Below, one piece after another: positions 8,479 through 17,308 of a stretch of 64,000 nt of DNA. Position 1 is the first letter of the stretch. The number at the start of each line of letters is the position of its first letter. A program made the position numbers and the translations under genes. The stretch covers positions 1,674,001 to 1,738,000 of the forward strand of contig NZ_CP127251.1 of assembly GCF_030285925.1 (NCBI RefSeq), in the 5' to 3' direction. The notes under the pieces are model-generated. The model was not told the origin of the DNA. It did not search any database and saw only the letters and a list, made by a program, of their open reading frames with translations. The stretch is from Devosia sp. YIM 151766 (GTDB lineage Bacteria > Pseudomonadota > Alphaproteobacteria > Rhizobiales > Devosiaceae).

Positions 8479-8712
8479 TTACCCCAGACGCATCACCTTC
8501 TCGGTGACGAATACCCGCAAATGCCCCTCTTCCACATTGACCTCGCCTCTGGCGATCAGCGTATTATTGGCATAAATCTTCAGCGGATCGTGTTCGGTCG
8601 CGTCCAGTTCGATGACCGCGCCGCGGCCCATGCGCAGCAAATGGTGGATGGGCATGGTCGTCGCGCCCAGTTCCACCGTGATATCGACTTCAATATTGTC
8701 CAATGTGCTCAT
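8479..8712 (-). CDS. fliN: FliN-like flagellar motor switch / SpoA-domain protein
   Basis: A 77-residue protein consisting of a single SpoA (surface presentation of antigens) domain, with the typical sequence of beta strands: MGRGAVIELDATEHDPLKIY followed by NTLIARGEVNVEEGHLRV. In flagellated bacteria FliN forms the C-ring with FliM and FliG and helps set rotation direction. ATG at 8712 is used; an in-frame extension upstream is not FliN-like. The gene stands alone, divergent from lipB, with no other flagellar gene in the window, so either the motor genes are scattered or this is a specialised paralogue. The SpoA fold also occurs in type III secretion proteins. Confidence 0.82.
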   Translation of the reverse strand: MSTLDNIEVDITVELGATTMPIHHLLRMGRGAVIELDATEHDPLKIYANNTLIARGEVNVEEGHLRVFVTEKVMRLG

Positions 8713-8787
8713 AGATAAGGGGTTCGAGCAAAGTGATCCGCGCCCCGTGTGCGGATTCGTCACCCTGAAAGTCAGCCAGGCCTGGTT

Positions 8788-9525
8788 ATGGAAGTGTTAA
8801 CAAGCGCCGACGAAACGTGCCAAAGCGGCGCGAAACTGCATCGCGACGATGGCCGCGCCGTCGAATGGCGCATTTTCGACGCCCCGCTCGACTATCGGCG
8901 CGCCCTTTCGATGATGGACGAGCGCGTCGCCGCCATCGCTGCCGGCGAGGCACCGGAAGCGGTCTGGCTGCTCGAACATCCCCCGCTTTACACCGCCGGC
9001 ACCTCGGCCCGCGCCGAAGACCTGCTCAATCCGCGCTTTCCGGTCTATCCCGCCGGTCGCGGCGGGCAATATACCTATCACGGTCCCGGCCAGCGCGTGG
9101 CCTATGTCATGCTCGACCTCACCCGACGCGGCCGCGACATCCGTTGCCTGGTCCAGGGGCTGGAGCAATGGGTCATCGATACCCTGGCCGCCCATAATAT
9201 CGCTGGCGCGCGCCGCACCGGCCGGGTCGGCGTCTGGGTGCCGCGTCCCGGCAAGGGCCTTGGCCGTGAGGACAAGATTGCCGCCATCGGCGTGCGGGTG
9301 CGCAAATGGATCAGCTTTCACGGCATTTCGCTCAATATCGACCCCGATCTGTCCCATTACGACGGCATCGTGCCCTGCGGCATCACCGACCAGGGCGTTA
9401 CCTCCTTCGAGGATTTGGGGGTCCTGCTGACCATGCCGGAAGTCGATTCGGTGCTGCGCGCCCGCTTCGAAGCGATTTTCGGGCCGACCTTTTTGGCGCC
9501 GCCGGGCCTTGCCATCCCGGCCTGA
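8788..9525 (+). CDS. lipB: lipoyl(octanoyl) transferase LipB
   Basis: Transfers octanoate from acyl carrier protein to the lipoyl domains of 2-oxoacid dehydrogenases and the glycine cleavage H protein, the first step of lipoate synthesis. The 245-residue protein shows the LipB signature: [12 protein letters not shown] near residues 91-102, catalytic Lys163 in EDKIAAIGV and the acyl-accepting Cys197 in [13 protein letters not shown] at 8788 is preferred; a GTG at 8749 would add 13 residues. It starts divergently from the fliN-like gene. LipA is not in the window. The closely following DUF4282-like gene could be cotranscribed. Confidence 0.95.
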   Translation: MEVLTSADETCQSGAKLHRDDGRAVEWRIFDAPLDYRRALSMMDERVAAIAAGEAPEAVWLLEHPPLYTAGTSARAEDLLNPRFPVYPAGRGGQYTYHGPGQRVAYVMLDLTRRGRDIRCLVQGLEQWVIDTLAAHNIAGARRTGRVGVWVPRPGKGLGREDKIAAIGVRVRKWISFHGISLNIDPDLSHYDGIVPCGITDQGVTSFEDLGVLLTMPEVDSVLRARFEAIFGPTFLAPPGLAIPA

Positions 9526-9568
9526 GCCGCCCAATTTGTCCCAAGGAACCGGATTCGAGGAGCCGCAT

Positions 9569-10147
9569 ATGACCCTGGACGATCTCAAACGCCTCCTGAC
9601 GCGCCAGACGCTGTTCCGGCTCGATGCGATCCTGTCCCCGCGGCTGGTCCCGATTTTCTATGCTTTGGGCCTCGCCGCCATCCTGCTCTGGGCCATCAGC
9701 CATTTCTTCTTCCGCTTCGGCAGCGGCTTTGGCGACGGGTTATGGGGCCTGCTCGAAATCGTCGTCTTCGGGCTGCTCGCCTTTGTCGGCCTGCGCATCG
9801 GCTGCGAAGCCCTGCTGGTCTGGTTCAAGAGCCACGAGCAGAGCGGCGACAGCGTCCAGCGCTCGCGCTATTCCGCCTCGCTGCTCGACGAAGTCCGCGA
9901 CGCCATCCGCGATCTGGCCGAAGAAGGCCAGGACAGCGACTATGCCGAGGCCGACGAATATATCACCCCGGCCACCGAGCCCCTGCCCACCGTCCCGCCT
10001 GCGCCGCCCGTTCCTCCTGCGCCGCCCGTTCCGCCTGCACCGCCCGCGCCCCCGGCCAGCGACATACGCGAGCCGGCCACCAAGCCCGGCGAAACCCACA
10101 AGCCCCGCCGCACCGCCAGACGCACCCCGCCGAAATCGGTCACCTGA
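9569..10147 (+). CDS. DUF4282-like membrane protein with proline-rich tail
   Basis: A 192-residue protein with two predicted membrane helices (about 27-47 and 58-80) and a long cytoplasmic or periplasmic tail. The N-terminus (LTRQTLFRLDAILSPRLVPI) and helix spacing fit DUF4282-type small membrane proteins; this is remembered similarity. The tail has repeated PPAPPV units near residues 135-160 and a basic end (KPRRTARRTPPKS). The start at 9569 follows a GAGGAG Shine-Dalgarno. It lies 43 bases after lipB on the same strand. The proline repeat may act as a spacer or protein-binding tract. No enzymatic motif is present. Confidence 0.7.
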   Translation: MTLDDLKRLLTRQTLFRLDAILSPRLVPIFYALGLAAILLWAISHFFFRFGSGFGDGLWGLLEIVVFGLLAFVGLRIGCEALLVWFKSHEQSGDSVQRSRYSASLLDEVRDAIRDLAEEGQDSDYAEADEYITPATEPLPTVPPAPPVPPAPPVPPAPPAPPASDIREPATKPGETHKPRRTARRTPPKSVT

Positions 10148-10345
10148 CCTCCCGATCGTCATTCACCATCGCGTGTTGCCCGCTCATGACAGACCTGCCC
10201 CGCCCTCCCGGCAGGGCGGTCACATTGCGCAAATGTGCGACTTTCTGTATGACGCGCCATCCAGACAGAGCAGCGGACCGAAAAGCGCCTGGCGATTTTC
10301 GTCCATGCCGATGCGTAAAACAGATAATCGGACACAGCCACGCGC

Positions 10346-11671
10346 ATGACTCAGGCGCCTAAAATCGGACTTGTCAGCCTCGGCTGCCCCAAGGCCCTCG
10401 TCGACAGCGAGCGCATCATGACCACCCTGCGCGCGCAGGGCTATTCGTTCAGCCGCGACTATGCCGGCGCCGATATCGTCCTGGTCAATACCTGCGGCTT
10501 CCTCGACAGCGCCAAGCAGGAAAGCCTTGAGGCCATCGGCGAAGCGCTCAACGAGAATGGCCGCGTCATCGTCACCGGCTGCCTCGGCGTCGAGGAGAAC
10601 CTGATCCGCGAGACCCATCCGAGCGTTCTCGCCATCACCGGTCCGCACCAATATGAAAGCGTGGTCGGTGCCGTGCACGACCACCTGCCGCCCGTGGCCA
10701 ACCGCTTCGTCGACCTGGTGCCCGAAAGCGGCCTGAAGCTGACGCCGCGCCACTATGCCTATCTCAAGATTTCCGAAGGCTGCAACAATCGCTGCTCCTT
10801 CTGCATCATCCCCCAGATCAGGGGCGATCTCGTCTCCCGCCCCGCCGCCGGCATTCTCGGCGAAGCCGAGGGTCTGATCCGCTCCGGCGTCAAGGAATTG
10901 CTGGTCATCTCCCAGGACACCAGCGCCTATGGCGTCGATGTCAAATATGCCACGTCGAAATATCGCGGCCGCGAGGTCAAGGCGAAATTCTACGATCTGG
11001 CCAAGGAACTGGGCGATCTCGGCGCCTGGGTGCGCCTGCACTATGTCTATCCCTATCCCCATGTCGACCAGGTCATCGAGCTGATGGCCGAGGGCCTCGT
11101 CCTGCCCTATCTCGACATTCCGTTCCAGCACGCCTCCCCCAATGTGCTGAAATCCATGCGTCGCCCGGCCAATCAGGAAAAGACGCTCGACCGCATCAGG
11201 AAATGGCGCGAGATCTGCCCCGACCTGACCATCCGCTCCAATTTCATCGTCGGCTATCCCGGCGAGACGGATGAGGATTTCGAATTCCTGCTCGACTGGC
11301 TCGAAGAAGCCGAGATCGACCGCGCCGGCTGCTTCAAATACGAGCCGGTCACCGGCGCCCCGGCCAATGACCTGCCCGGCATCGTCCCCGACGAAGTCAT
11401 GGACCAGCGCTTCGCCCAATTGATGGAAGTGGCCCAGGAAGTGTCCTGGCGCCAATTGCAGAAAAAGGTCGGCCGCACCATCGACGTCATCGTCGACGAT
11501 GTCCGCCCCGAGGAAAACCGCGCCATTGCCCGCTCCAAATGGGACGCGCCGGAAATCGACGGCCAGGTCATCGTCGACCACGCCGCCGGCATCAAGATCG
11601 GCGACATCGTCTCGGTCACGGTGACCGACCATGACGAATACGACCTCTTCGCCGAGCCGGCCGGACGTTAA
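10346..11671 (+). CDS. rimO: ribosomal protein uS12 methylthiotransferase RimO
   Basis: Radical-SAM enzyme that adds a methylthio group to the conserved aspartate of ribosomal protein S12 (Asp89 of the rpsL product in this window). The 441-residue protein shows the MiaB/RimO layout: an N-terminal UPF0004 domain with Cys14 (SLGCPKA), Cys50 (NTCGF) and Cys79 (GCLG) for the auxiliary cluster, a radical-SAM domain with Cys146, Cys150 and Cys153 (CNNRCSFC), and a C-terminal TRAM domain. [11 protein letters not shown] and QDTSAYG fit RimO rather than MiaB. ATG at 10346 has no strong Shine-Dalgarno. A G+C-rich hairpin at 10200-10219 lies in the gap before it. Confidence 0.96.
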   Translation: MTQAPKIGLVSLGCPKALVDSERIMTTLRAQGYSFSRDYAGADIVLVNTCGFLDSAKQESLEAIGEALNENGRVIVTGCLGVEENLIRETHPSVLAITGPHQYESVVGAVHDHLPPVANRFVDLVPESGLKLTPRHYAYLKISEGCNNRCSFCIIPQIRGDLVSRPAAGILGEAEGLIRSGVKELLVISQDTSAYGVDVKYATSKYRGREVKAKFYDLAKELGDLGAWVRLHYVYPYPHVDQVIELMAEGLVLPYLDIPFQHASPNVLKSMRRPANQEKTLDRIRKWREICPDLTIRSNFIVGYPGETDEDFEFLLDWLEEAEIDRAGCFKYEPVTGAPANDLPGIVPDEVMDQRFAQLMEVAQEVSWRQLQKKVGRTIDVIVDDVRPEENRAIARSKWDAPEIDGQVIVDHAAGIKIGDIVSVTVTDHDEYDLFAEPAGR

Positions 11672-11713
11672 CCGGCTCGCCTTTGCTCCGGTTCAGTCAG
11701 GTGTTTCACCGGG

Positions 11714-11791
11714 GTCGTTCCCGCGAAAGCGGGAACCTCCACTTCCGCTGGCGGCGAACCCAACGGGGCTTCCCGCTTTCGTGGGAATGAC
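11714..11791. repeat. intergenic inverted repeat (cattcccgcgaaagcggga type)
   Basis: Arms at 11714-11734 and 11771-11791 match at 19 of 21 positions when one is reverse-complemented, with a 36-base spacer. Motifs of the form ttcccgcgaaagcggga are common dispersed extragenic palindromes in Hyphomicrobiales. It sits just after rimO and could act as a transcript end, although no T-run follows. Confidence 0.7.
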
Positions 11792-11928
11792 ACGGGGGCA
11801 AGAGAACGCCATCGCGTTCTGATCCATACCCGGACCGCCCCATACCCGCTTTCCGCCCCACCTTGCGTTTTTCGTTCACTGTGCCAACCTCTTGTGGTCG
11901 AAAGACTCATTGCGAGAGGAGCAGCATT

Positions 11929-12180
11929 ATGGGTTTTGACGGAGTAGGTTGGCTTGCGGCCATCATTATCGGCGGTGTCGCCGGCTGGCTTGCAAGCATG
12001 TTTCTGAATGCCGGTGGCGGCGTACTCAAGAACGTTCTCCTGGGTATTGTCGGCGCCATCCTGGCCAGCCTCGTTTTCGGCCTGCTGGGCATCTCCTTCG
12101 GCGGATGGGTCGGCTATCTGATCGCGGGCTTTATCGGCGCCTGCATCATCATCATCATCGGCCGCGCCGTTTCGAAATAA
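11929..12180 (+). CDS. GlsB/YeaQ/YmgE family stress-response membrane protein
   Basis: An 83-residue, glycine-rich, very hydrophobic protein with three likely membrane helices (about 7-26, 31-54 and 57-79) and a lone basic end (GRAVSK). The pattern GGVAGWLAS...GGVLKNVLLGIVGA...GGWVGYLIAGFIGA is typical of the transglycosylase-associated (YeaQ/GlsB) family, small inner-membrane proteins often induced by stress, whose biochemical role is unsettled. ATG at 11929 follows GAGAGGAGC. It is flanked by non-coding DNA on both sides and is probably a single-gene unit. Confidence 0.88.
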   Translation: MGFDGVGWLAAIIIGGVAGWLASMFLNAGGGVLKNVLLGIVGAILASLVFGLLGISFGGWVGYLIAGFIGACIIIIIGRAVSK

Positions 12181-12381
12181 ATATCCCGGCCGGTCGCCCA
12201 TGGGAGACCGGCCTCCCTCCCGGAAGGATTTGGCGTCGAAGGCGCAGCCGGCGCAACGTCTTTGCCCTGGCTGTCGGCCAACGTGAATTAGTCATCCGAA
12301 GCAATCATTTAGCGCTTTACGGCGCCACTTCCCCATCGCATCAACGTCGCCAACTCGACCAATGTGATGGATTTAGCGCCG

Positions 12382-13380
12382 ATGAAAAAACTTCTCGCCA
12401 CCGCCGCCTCAGCCCTGACCCTCGCCGCCACTCCGGTCCTGGCGCAGCCCACCGACATCCTCAACGCCTCCTACGACATCGCCCGCGAGCTGTTCGAGGC
12501 CGAGAACGCCGCCTTCATTCCGTCCTATGAAGCGGCCAATGGCGTCGCCGTGACGGTCAACCAGTCCCATGCCGGCACCTCCACCCAGGCCCGCGCCATT
12601 CTCGAAGGCCTGCCCGCCGACGTCGTCACCTTCAACCAGGTGCCCGATATCGAAAGGCTGGTCGAGGGCGGCTTCGTCTCCGCCGATTGGCAGAGCGAGT
12701 TCGCCAATAGCGCCTCGCCCTTCTATTCGCTGCCGGCCTTCCTGGTCCGCGCCGGCAATCCCAAGGACATCACCGATTGGGGCGATCTCGCCCGCGACGA
12801 TGTCGGCGTCATCTTCCCCAACCCCAAGACCTCCGGCAATGCCCGCTATACCTATCTCGCCGCCCGCGCCTGGGCCGACGAGGAATTTGATGGCGACCAG
12901 GCCCAGGTCGAGGATTATCTCACCAAGGTCTTCCTCAACGTGCCGGTCTTCGAAACCGGCGGCCGCGGCGCCACCACCGCCTTTGCCGAGCGCGGCCAGG
13001 GCGATGTGCTCATCACCTTCGAAGCCGAAGTGCTCAGCGCCGTCGAATTGCTCGGTGCCGACCAATATGAGGCCGTGGTGCCCTCGGTAAGCCTGCTGGC
13101 CGAATTCCCCGTTGCCATCGTCGACAAAGTGGTCGACGCCCGCGGCAGCCGCGATCTCGCCAAGTCCTATCTCGACTTCCTCTATTCGCCCGAAGGCCAG
13201 CGCGTCGCCGCCGAGCGCAATCACCGCGTCAACGACGACGCCGTCGCCGCCGAATTCGCCGATCGTTTCCCCGATGTGCGCCTCGTCAATGTCGACGACG
13301 CCTTCGGCGGCTGGGCCAGGGTATCGGAAGAGCATTTCGCCGATGGCGGCCTGCTCGACCAGGTATTCGTGAACCAGTAA
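12382..13380 (+). CDS. sbp: sulfate ABC transporter substrate-binding protein
   Basis: Periplasmic receptor that delivers sulfate (or thiosulfate) to the CysTW permease. The 332-residue precursor has a cleavable signal peptide ending near residue 21 (PVLAQ). The mature part follows the Sbp/CysP pattern: LNASYDIARELFE, VNQSHAGTSTQ, PADVVTF, FPNPKTSGNARY, ETGGRGATTAFAERGQGDVLI, AEFPVAIVDKVV and YSPEGQ. ATG at 12382 (MKKLL) gives the best signal peptide; ATG at 12367 would add five residues. It heads the operon with cysT and cysW. Sbp and CysP cannot be told apart with certainty by eye. Confidence 0.93.
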   Translation: MKKLLATAASALTLAATPVLAQPTDILNASYDIARELFEAENAAFIPSYEAANGVAVTVNQSHAGTSTQARAILEGLPADVVTFNQVPDIERLVEGGFVSADWQSEFANSASPFYSLPAFLVRAGNPKDITDWGDLARDDVGVIFPNPKTSGNARYTYLAARAWADEEFDGDQAQVEDYLTKVFLNVPVFETGGRGATTAFAERGQGDVLITFEAEVLSAVELLGADQYEAVVPSVSLLAEFPVAIVDKVVDARGSRDLAKSYLDFLYSPEGQRVAAERNHRVNDDAVAAEFADRFPDVRLVNVDDAFGGWARVSEEHFADGGLLDQVFVNQ

Positions 13381-13516
13381 ACCCTTGCGGAAAAAGACTT
13401 CGGTTCTGGCGCTTCTTCCCCCCGAGGGGCGAGGGAGCGCCAGCCGGCTGTTTCTGCGTCGAACAATTATCGCACAGGCGAGGCGGGCAGCGGCCCGCCT
13501 GAAAGCACCGGAATCC

Positions 13517-14353
13517 ATGGCCAATCCCCGCAGCAAGCATCTGCTCCCCGGTTTCGGGCTGACCATGGGCGTGTCGCTGTTCTACATCACCCTCATCATT
13601 CTCCTGCCCATTGCCGCCATGCTGCTCAAGGTCGGCGGCATGGGCTGGCAGGAATTCTGGCGCATCACCAGTTCCCCCCGCGCCCTCGCCGCCTATCAGA
13701 TCACTTTTTCCTCGGCCTTCTACGCCACCATTCTCAACGCCCTGCTCGGCCTGTTGCTGGCCTGGGTGCTCACCCGCTACCGCTTTCCCGGCCGCCGCCT
13801 GCTCGATGCGCTGGTCGACCTGCCCTTCGCCCTGCCCACCGCCGTGGCCGGCCTCGTCCTCGTGACCCTGTTTGCCAATACCGGCTGGTACGGCCAGTTT
13901 CTCGAACCCAATGGCATCAAGGTCAATTACACCCAGCTCGGCATCATCGCCGCCATGACCTTCACCTCCATTCCTTTCGTGGTCCGCTCGGTGCAGCCGG
14001 TGCTCGAAGATCTCGACGCAGGCCTGGAATCGGCCGCCCAGACGCTCGGCGCCAGCAATTGGCAGATTTTCACCCGCGTCATCTGGCCGAGCATCATGCC
14101 GGCCTTCATCAGCGGCTGCGTGCTTTCCTTTGCCCGTTCGCTGGGCGAATTCGGCGCCGTGGTCTTCATCGCCGGCAATCTGCCGGGCGTCACCGAAATC
14201 GTCTCGCTGCTCATCTATATCCGGCTCGACGAATATAATTACGAAGCCGCCGCCGCCCTGGCCTTCGTCCTGCTGCTGGTCGCCTTCCTCACCCTGCTCG
14301 CCACCAACATCCTCGCCGCCTGGCAGACCCGCTATGTGGAAAGGAGCGCGTGA
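13517..14353 (+). CDS. cysT: sulfate ABC transporter permease subunit CysT
   Basis: Inner-membrane subunit of the sulfate/thiosulfate importer. The 278-residue protein has about six helices and the ABC permease EAA loop near residues 164-183 (ESAAQTLGASNWQIFTRVIW), which contacts the ATPase. LPFALPTAVAGLVLV and FARSLGEFGAVVFIAGN are typical of CysT (also called CysU). ATG at 13517 is chosen; a longer reading frame from 13385 has a charged extension unlike the family. It is 136 bases after the binding-protein gene and probably cotranscribed. Confidence 0.95.
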   Translation: MANPRSKHLLPGFGLTMGVSLFYITLIILLPIAAMLLKVGGMGWQEFWRITSSPRALAAYQITFSSAFYATILNALLGLLLAWVLTRYRFPGRRLLDALVDLPFALPTAVAGLVLVTLFANTGWYGQFLEPNGIKVNYTQLGIIAAMTFTSIPFVVRSVQPVLEDLDAGLESAAQTLGASNWQIFTRVIWPSIMPAFISGCVLSFARSLGEFGAVVFIAGNLPGVTEIVSLLIYIRLDEYNYEAAAALAFVLLLVAFLTLLATNILAAWQTRYVERSA

Positions 14354-14396
14354 TGATCGCCGCCGGACACCACCAGCGCCGGCTTTCCGGCCTCAT

Positions 14397-14516
14397 CGCC
14401 TCCTCCCCCTTGAGGGGAGGGCCGGGATGGGGGTGCCGCGGCCTTTACACAATCAGCGGTCCCGCTCTGCTCCGACACCCCCACCCCCAATCCCTCCCCT
14501 CAAGGGGGCGGGAGGC
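14397..14516. repeat. long imperfect inverted repeat between cysT and cysW
   Basis: About 39-bp arms (14397-14435 and roughly 14475-14516) contain cctcccccttgagggg-type cores and gggggtg/caccccc extensions and would form a strong hairpin in the transcript. The element lies inside the sulfate operon. Similar partial sequence (cccggctttcccctttaggggaag) occurs at 16389-16412 before folB, suggesting a dispersed extragenic palindrome family. It may attenuate or process the mRNA between the two permease genes. Confidence 0.75.
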
Positions 14517-14570
14517 GCAGGGGCCAGCCCGCTGGCGCAGGACCGAACCAGCCCTCGGTGAGGCCACCAA

Positions 14571-15371
14571 ATGACCCGCTCCCCCGCCGAACGCATTCTC
14601 ATCGCCCTCGCCTTCATCCTGGCCGGCATCACCCTGGTCATTCCGCTGGCGCTCATCTTCTCCTTCGCCCTGCGCGAAGGCATCGACGTCTATTTCGCCA
14701 ATATCCTCCACCCCAACACGATGCACGCCATCTGGCTCACCGTTATCACCGCCTTGATCGTCGTGCCGGTCAATATCGTGGTCGGCGCCGCTCTGGCCTG
14801 GCTGGTCACCCGTTTCCGCTTCCGGGGCCGTCAATTGCTTATCAGCTTCATCGAGCTGCCCGCCGCCATGAGCCCCATCGTCGCCGGCGTCACCTATCTC
14901 TTCCTCTATGGCGGCCAGGGCCTGCTCGGCCCTTTCCTGCAAGCCAATGGGCTTCAGGTCATGTTCACCCCGCTGGCCATTGTGCTGGTCAGCCTTTTCG
15001 TCACCGCCCCCTATGCGGCTCGCGAACTCATTCCGCTGATGAGCCAGCAGGGCACCGACGACGAGGAAGCGGCGCTCTCGCTCGGCGCCAATGGCTGGCA
15101 GATGTTCTGGTTCGTCACCCTGCCCAATATCAGCTGGGCCCTGGTCTATGGCGCCGTGCTGACCAATGCCCGCGTCATGGGCGAATTCGGCGCCGTCTCG
15201 GTGGTCTCCGGCGCCATTCGCGGCCAGACCAACACCCTGCCGCTGCAAATCAACCTGCTGTTCAACGATTTCAACATCACCGGCGCCTTCGCCGCCGCCT
15301 CCACCCTGACCCTGATCGCCGTGGTCACGCTGGTGATCAAGGCGGCGCTCGAAACGAGGCGGCACGGCTGA
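14571..15371 (+). CDS. cysW: sulfate ABC transporter permease subunit CysW
   Basis: Second membrane subunit of the sulfate importer, pairing with CysT. The 266-residue protein has about six helices, the family motif LPAAMSPIVAGVTYLFLYGG and the EAA loop DDEEAALSLGANGWQMFWFV near residues 164-183. GEFGAVSVVSGAIRGQTNTLPL near residues 204-225 is characteristic of CysW. ATG at 14571 follows GTGAGG. The gene is 217 bases from cysT because of an inserted palindromic repeat. The ATPase gene cysA, usually next, is absent and folP follows instead. Confidence 0.95.
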   Translation: MTRSPAERILIALAFILAGITLVIPLALIFSFALREGIDVYFANILHPNTMHAIWLTVITALIVVPVNIVVGAALAWLVTRFRFRGRQLLISFIELPAAMSPIVAGVTYLFLYGGQGLLGPFLQANGLQVMFTPLAIVLVSLFVTAPYAARELIPLMSQQGTDDEEAALSLGANGWQMFWFVTLPNISWALVYGAVLTNARVMGEFGAVSVVSGAIRGQTNTLPLQINLLFNDFNITGAFAAASTLTLIAVVTLVIKAALETRRHG

Positions 15372-15520
15372 CGGCAACGTTTCACAACATCGTCGCCTCC
15401 TTCCAATAGGGACGGGGCGACGACGCCGCCGGTCCGGAGTGCCAGACCAGCCGACCAAAATGCCACATGCCCCTTGAGACTGCCCCCGCTCCGCCCTAAA
15501 CCGGACCCATCGGAGCCAAT

Positions 15521-16372
15521 ATGCACAGCACCCACGCCATCGCCCTGCGCCATCGCCCGCCGCTCCTGCTCGGCCGCCGCGCTCTCGTCATGGGTATTCT
15601 CAATGTCACCCCCGACAGCTTTTCCGATGGCGGCCATCATGATCGCCTGGACGCCGCCCTCGCCCATGCCCGCCTCATGCTGGCCGAAGGCGCCGACATT
15701 CTCGATATCGGTGGCGAAAGCACCCGCCCCGGCGCCGAACCGGTCGGCGTGCAGCAGGAACTCGACCGCGTCATGCCGGTGATCGATGCCCTGCGCGCCC
15801 GAGGCATTGCCGCTCCCATTTCCATCGACACCATGAAACCGCTGGTCGCCGATCAGGCCCTGCAAGCCGGCGCCGACATCGTCAATGACGTCAACGGCTT
15901 GCAAGGCGCGCCCGAAATGGCCGAGATCGCCGCCCTGCACGATGCGCCGGTCATCGCCATGCATTGGGACCGCAACTGGACCGCCGCGACCGACCCGATC
16001 CCGGCCATGCTCGCCTATTTTGCCGAAAGCCTCGCCATCGCCGCCCGCGCCGGCCTCGATCCCGCCCGGATCATCCTCGATCCCGGTTTCGGCTTCACCA
16101 AGACCCTGAAGCAAAATTACAGCATTCTCCGCCAAACCCCCGAGCTGATTCGGCATTTCCCCGGCCAAGCCCTGCTGATCGGCACCTCGCGCAAGTCGAT
16201 GATCGGCCGCCTGCTCGACAATCGGCCATCCGAGCGCCTGCCCGGCACCATCGCGACCAATGTGCAGGGCTACGAACGCGGCGGCCATATTTTCCGTGTC
16301 CACGACGTCGCCGCCAATAGCGATGCCCTTCGCGTCGCCGAGGCAACGCTATATGGTGTAACTGACAGCTAG
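15521..16372 (+). CDS. folP: dihydropteroate synthase FolP
   Basis: Condenses 6-hydroxymethyl-dihydropterin diphosphate with p-aminobenzoate to make dihydropteroate; the target of sulfonamides. The 283-residue TIM barrel shows MGILNVTPDSFSDGG (residues 24-38), DIGGESTRPGA (62-72), SIDTMKP, NDVNGLQ, DPGFGFTKT, the SRK loop (GTSRKSMIG) and a C-terminal RVHDVAAN. The sequence around the sulfonamide-binding loops looks ordinary. It heads a folP-folB-folK group that makes dihydropteroate from dihydroneopterin. Confidence 0.97.
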   Translation: MHSTHAIALRHRPPLLLGRRALVMGILNVTPDSFSDGGHHDRLDAALAHARLMLAEGADILDIGGESTRPGAEPVGVQQELDRVMPVIDALRARGIAAPISIDTMKPLVADQALQAGADIVNDVNGLQGAPEMAEIAALHDAPVIAMHWDRNWTAATDPIPAMLAYFAESLAIAARAGLDPARIILDPGFGFTKTLKQNYSILRQTPELIRHFPGQALLIGTSRKSMIGRLLDNRPSERLPGTIATNVQGYERGGHIFRVHDVAANSDALRVAEATLYGVTDS

Positions 16373-16454
16373 GACTCATAGTTTTGACCATCCCGGCTTT
16401 CCCCTTTAGGGGAAGCGAGCGCCTGAACCCAACACGATGCGAATGAGAGAACAC

Positions 16455-16838
16455 ATGCCTATTCCCTTCACCGGTGACCGCATCATTCTCAGCGATCTGG
16501 GCTTTTACGGCTATCACGGCCTGTTCAACGAGGAAGCCAAGCTCGGCCAGCGCTTCCTCATCGACCTGCAATGCGGCGTCGACCTCTCCGGTCCCGGCCA
16601 GACCGACACGATCGGCGCCACCGTCTCCTATGCTGCCATTTACGACGAGGTGAAATCCGCCTTCGAAAATCGCCGCATGCAACTGATCGAAGCGGTCGGC
16701 CAGAATATCGTCAATGCCCTGTTCGAGGCGTTTTCGGACATTACCTGGGTCATCGTCCGCGTCCGCAAGCCGGAAGCGCCGATTGCCATGGTGCGCGGCG
16801 AGGCCGCCATCGAGCTCCATCGCGTCCGGCCCGCCTGA
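16455..16838 (+). CDS. folB: dihydroneopterin aldolase FolB
   Basis: Splits dihydroneopterin to 6-hydroxymethyl-dihydropterin and glycolaldehyde. The 127-residue protein has the tunnelling-fold signature: LGFYGYHGLFNEEAKLGQRF near the N-terminus (with the catalytic Glu), a central TVSYAAIYDEV, LIEAVGQNIVNALF and the basic strand VRVRKPEAPI. ATG at 16455 has GAGAGA just upstream; ATG at 16437 would add six residues. Its TGA stop overlaps the folK ATG (TGATG), implying coupled translation. A palindromic repeat fragment lies in the 82-base gap after folP. Confidence 0.95.
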   Translation: MPIPFTGDRIILSDLGFYGYHGLFNEEAKLGQRFLIDLQCGVDLSGPGQTDTIGATVSYAAIYDEVKSAFENRRMQLIEAVGQNIVNALFEAFSDITWVIVRVRKPEAPIAMVRGEAAIELHRVRPA

Positions 16839-17269
16839 TGCCGCAGGCCTGGCTCAGTCTCGGCGCCAATATCGGCGACCCGCCCGCCCAATTGGCCGAA
16901 GCCATGCGCCGGCTGGATGCGCATGACCATATCCGCGTCGTGGCGCAATCCTCGATCATCCGCACCAAGCCCTGGGGCAAGACCGATCAGCCCGATTTCG
17001 CCAATATGGCCGCGTCAATCGAAACCGATCTTTCCCCGCTCGACCTGCTGGATGCCTGTCTAGCCATCGAACACGAATTGGGCCGGGTCCGGCACGAGGT
17101 CTGGGGACCGCGCCGCATCGATATCGATCTGATTGCCTATGAGCGCGTGGAAATGGACTCGGACCGGCTGACCTTGCCGCACCGTTTCGCCCATGAACGC
17201 GACTTCGTGCTGGCGCCGCTGCGCGAGATTTCACCCGAGACGGCCGATTGGCTCCTAAATCGCCTTTAG
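16838..17269 (+). CDS. folK: 2-amino-4-hydroxy-6-hydroxymethyldihydropteridine diphosphokinase FolK
   Basis: Transfers diphosphate from ATP to 6-hydroxymethyl-dihydropterin, making the FolP substrate. The 143-residue protein shows the family start LSLGANIGDP, the conserved SSIIRTKPWG loop, the core GRVRHEVWGPRRIDIDLI with the two catalytic Asp, and LPHRFAHERDFVLAPL. It begins at 16838 within the stop codon of folB, a four-gene-pathway arrangement common in alphaproteobacteria. It converges with the ATP12 gene, which ends 40 bases away on the other strand. Confidence 0.96.
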   Translation: MPQAWLSLGANIGDPPAQLAEAMRRLDAHDHIRVVAQSSIIRTKPWGKTDQPDFANMAASIETDLSPLDLLDACLAIEHELGRVRHEVWGPRRIDIDLIAYERVEMDSDRLTLPHRFAHERDFVLAPLREISPETADWLLNRL

Positions 17270-17308
17270 GCGGCCCTCGGCGCTAACAATCTGCTAGCCA
17301 ATTCGACC

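Noticed and set aside
8749..8787. GTG start for lipB
   Set aside because: The added residues are not LipB-like and the ATG at 8788 gives the expected length, although no strong Shine-Dalgarno decides it.
9990..10060. CRISPR-like or tandem DNA repeat
   Set aside because: The periodicity comes from Pro-Pro-Ala codons inside a gene; there are no spacers.
10220..11632. Minus-strand frame opposite rimO
   Set aside because: Composition is typical of antisense (Asp, Gly, Ala, Val-rich); rimO has all its catalytic motifs.
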